Origin: Candidatus Methylomirabilota bacterium
GTDB taxonomy: Bacteria; Methylomirabilota; Methylomirabilia; Methylomirabilales; JACPAU01
Length of the DNA stretch: 6,233 nucleotides
Assembly: GCA_023249205.1 (NCBI GenBank)
Contig: JAHFDC010000035.1
Coordinates: 1-6,233, forward strand
Direction of reading: 5' to 3'
The notes beneath the pieces are model-generated. The model was not told where the DNA came from. It ran no database searches and saw only the letters and a list, made by a program, of their open reading frames with translations. Position 1 is the stretch's first letter; each line of letters begins with the position of its first letter. The translations under genes and the position numbers were made by a program. Below are positions 6,230 to 6,233 of the stretch, in pieces.

Positions 6230-6233
6230 CCCG

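Larger units (their letters stand above)
5972..6233 (+). other. murA-downstream intergenic region without a convincing gene
   Basis: 262 nt with only short reading frames of unconvincing composition. The longest sense candidate from an ATG, at 6079, would give 41 residues and starts inside a hairpin. The region contains a long hairpin (6059-6109), an upstream copy of one hairpin arm (5996-6002), a smaller stem CCGGC/GCCGG (6119-6123/6138-6142), and a ribosome site at the right edge. No intrinsic terminator with a T-tract and no good sigma70 promoter is visible. The region is either the end of the murA transcript, or a leader for the next gene, or both. I do not recognise a known RNA family. 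Confidence 0.6.

Overview
The window is a compact, GC-rich (by eye close to 70 %) stretch of bacterial chromosome. It holds housekeeping genes, all on the + strand: the tail of an unidentified gene, coaE, rho, rpmE (L31), prfA (RF1), prmC and murA. The order rho - rpmE - prfA - prmC - murA, with a new gene about to start at the right edge, resembles deltaproteobacterial and related GC-rich uncultured lineages (Rokubacteria/NC10-type), where hisG often follows murA. This taxonomic guess is an inference from gene order, base composition and protein flavour, not a proof.

Layout: 1-98 is the C-terminus of an unknown protein, followed closely by coaE (102-725). A near-consensus sigma70 promoter (722-750), whose -35 box overlaps the coaE stop codon, opens a transcript with a leader of about 285 nt and then rho (1043-2341). 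A clear intrinsic terminator (2363-2391) ends the rho unit. Directly after its T-tract lies a second promoter with the same -10 hexamer (2393-2421), driving rpmE (2473-2694), prfA (2731-3807), prmC (3808-4692) and murA (4715-5971) with short or no gaps. The last 262 nt (5972-6233) have no convincing gene. They contain a long imperfect hairpin and end in a Shine-Dalgarno sequence for a gene just outside the window.

The genes cover coenzyme A synthesis (coaE), transcription termination (rho), the large ribosomal subunit (rpmE), translation termination (prfA) with the methyltransferase that activates the release factor (prmC), and the first committed step of peptidoglycan synthesis (murA). The prfA-prmC pair is a functional couple: PrmC modifies the GGQ glutamine of RF1. 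All six proteins look intact, with their key residues present.

I found no mobile element, CRISPR array, tRNA or rRNA, and no evidence of a new multi-gene system. The less ordinary signals lie in the non-coding parts: the rho leader (possible attenuator, tiny ORFs, a C-rich tract, pairing that could reach the rho ribosome binding site) and the murA-downstream gap (23-bp imperfect hairpin with a competing upstream copy of one arm). Smaller observations are a stop-codon partition around prfA, an Arg in place of Lys in the Rho P-loop, and a strong ATT-GAC preference for Ile-Asp.
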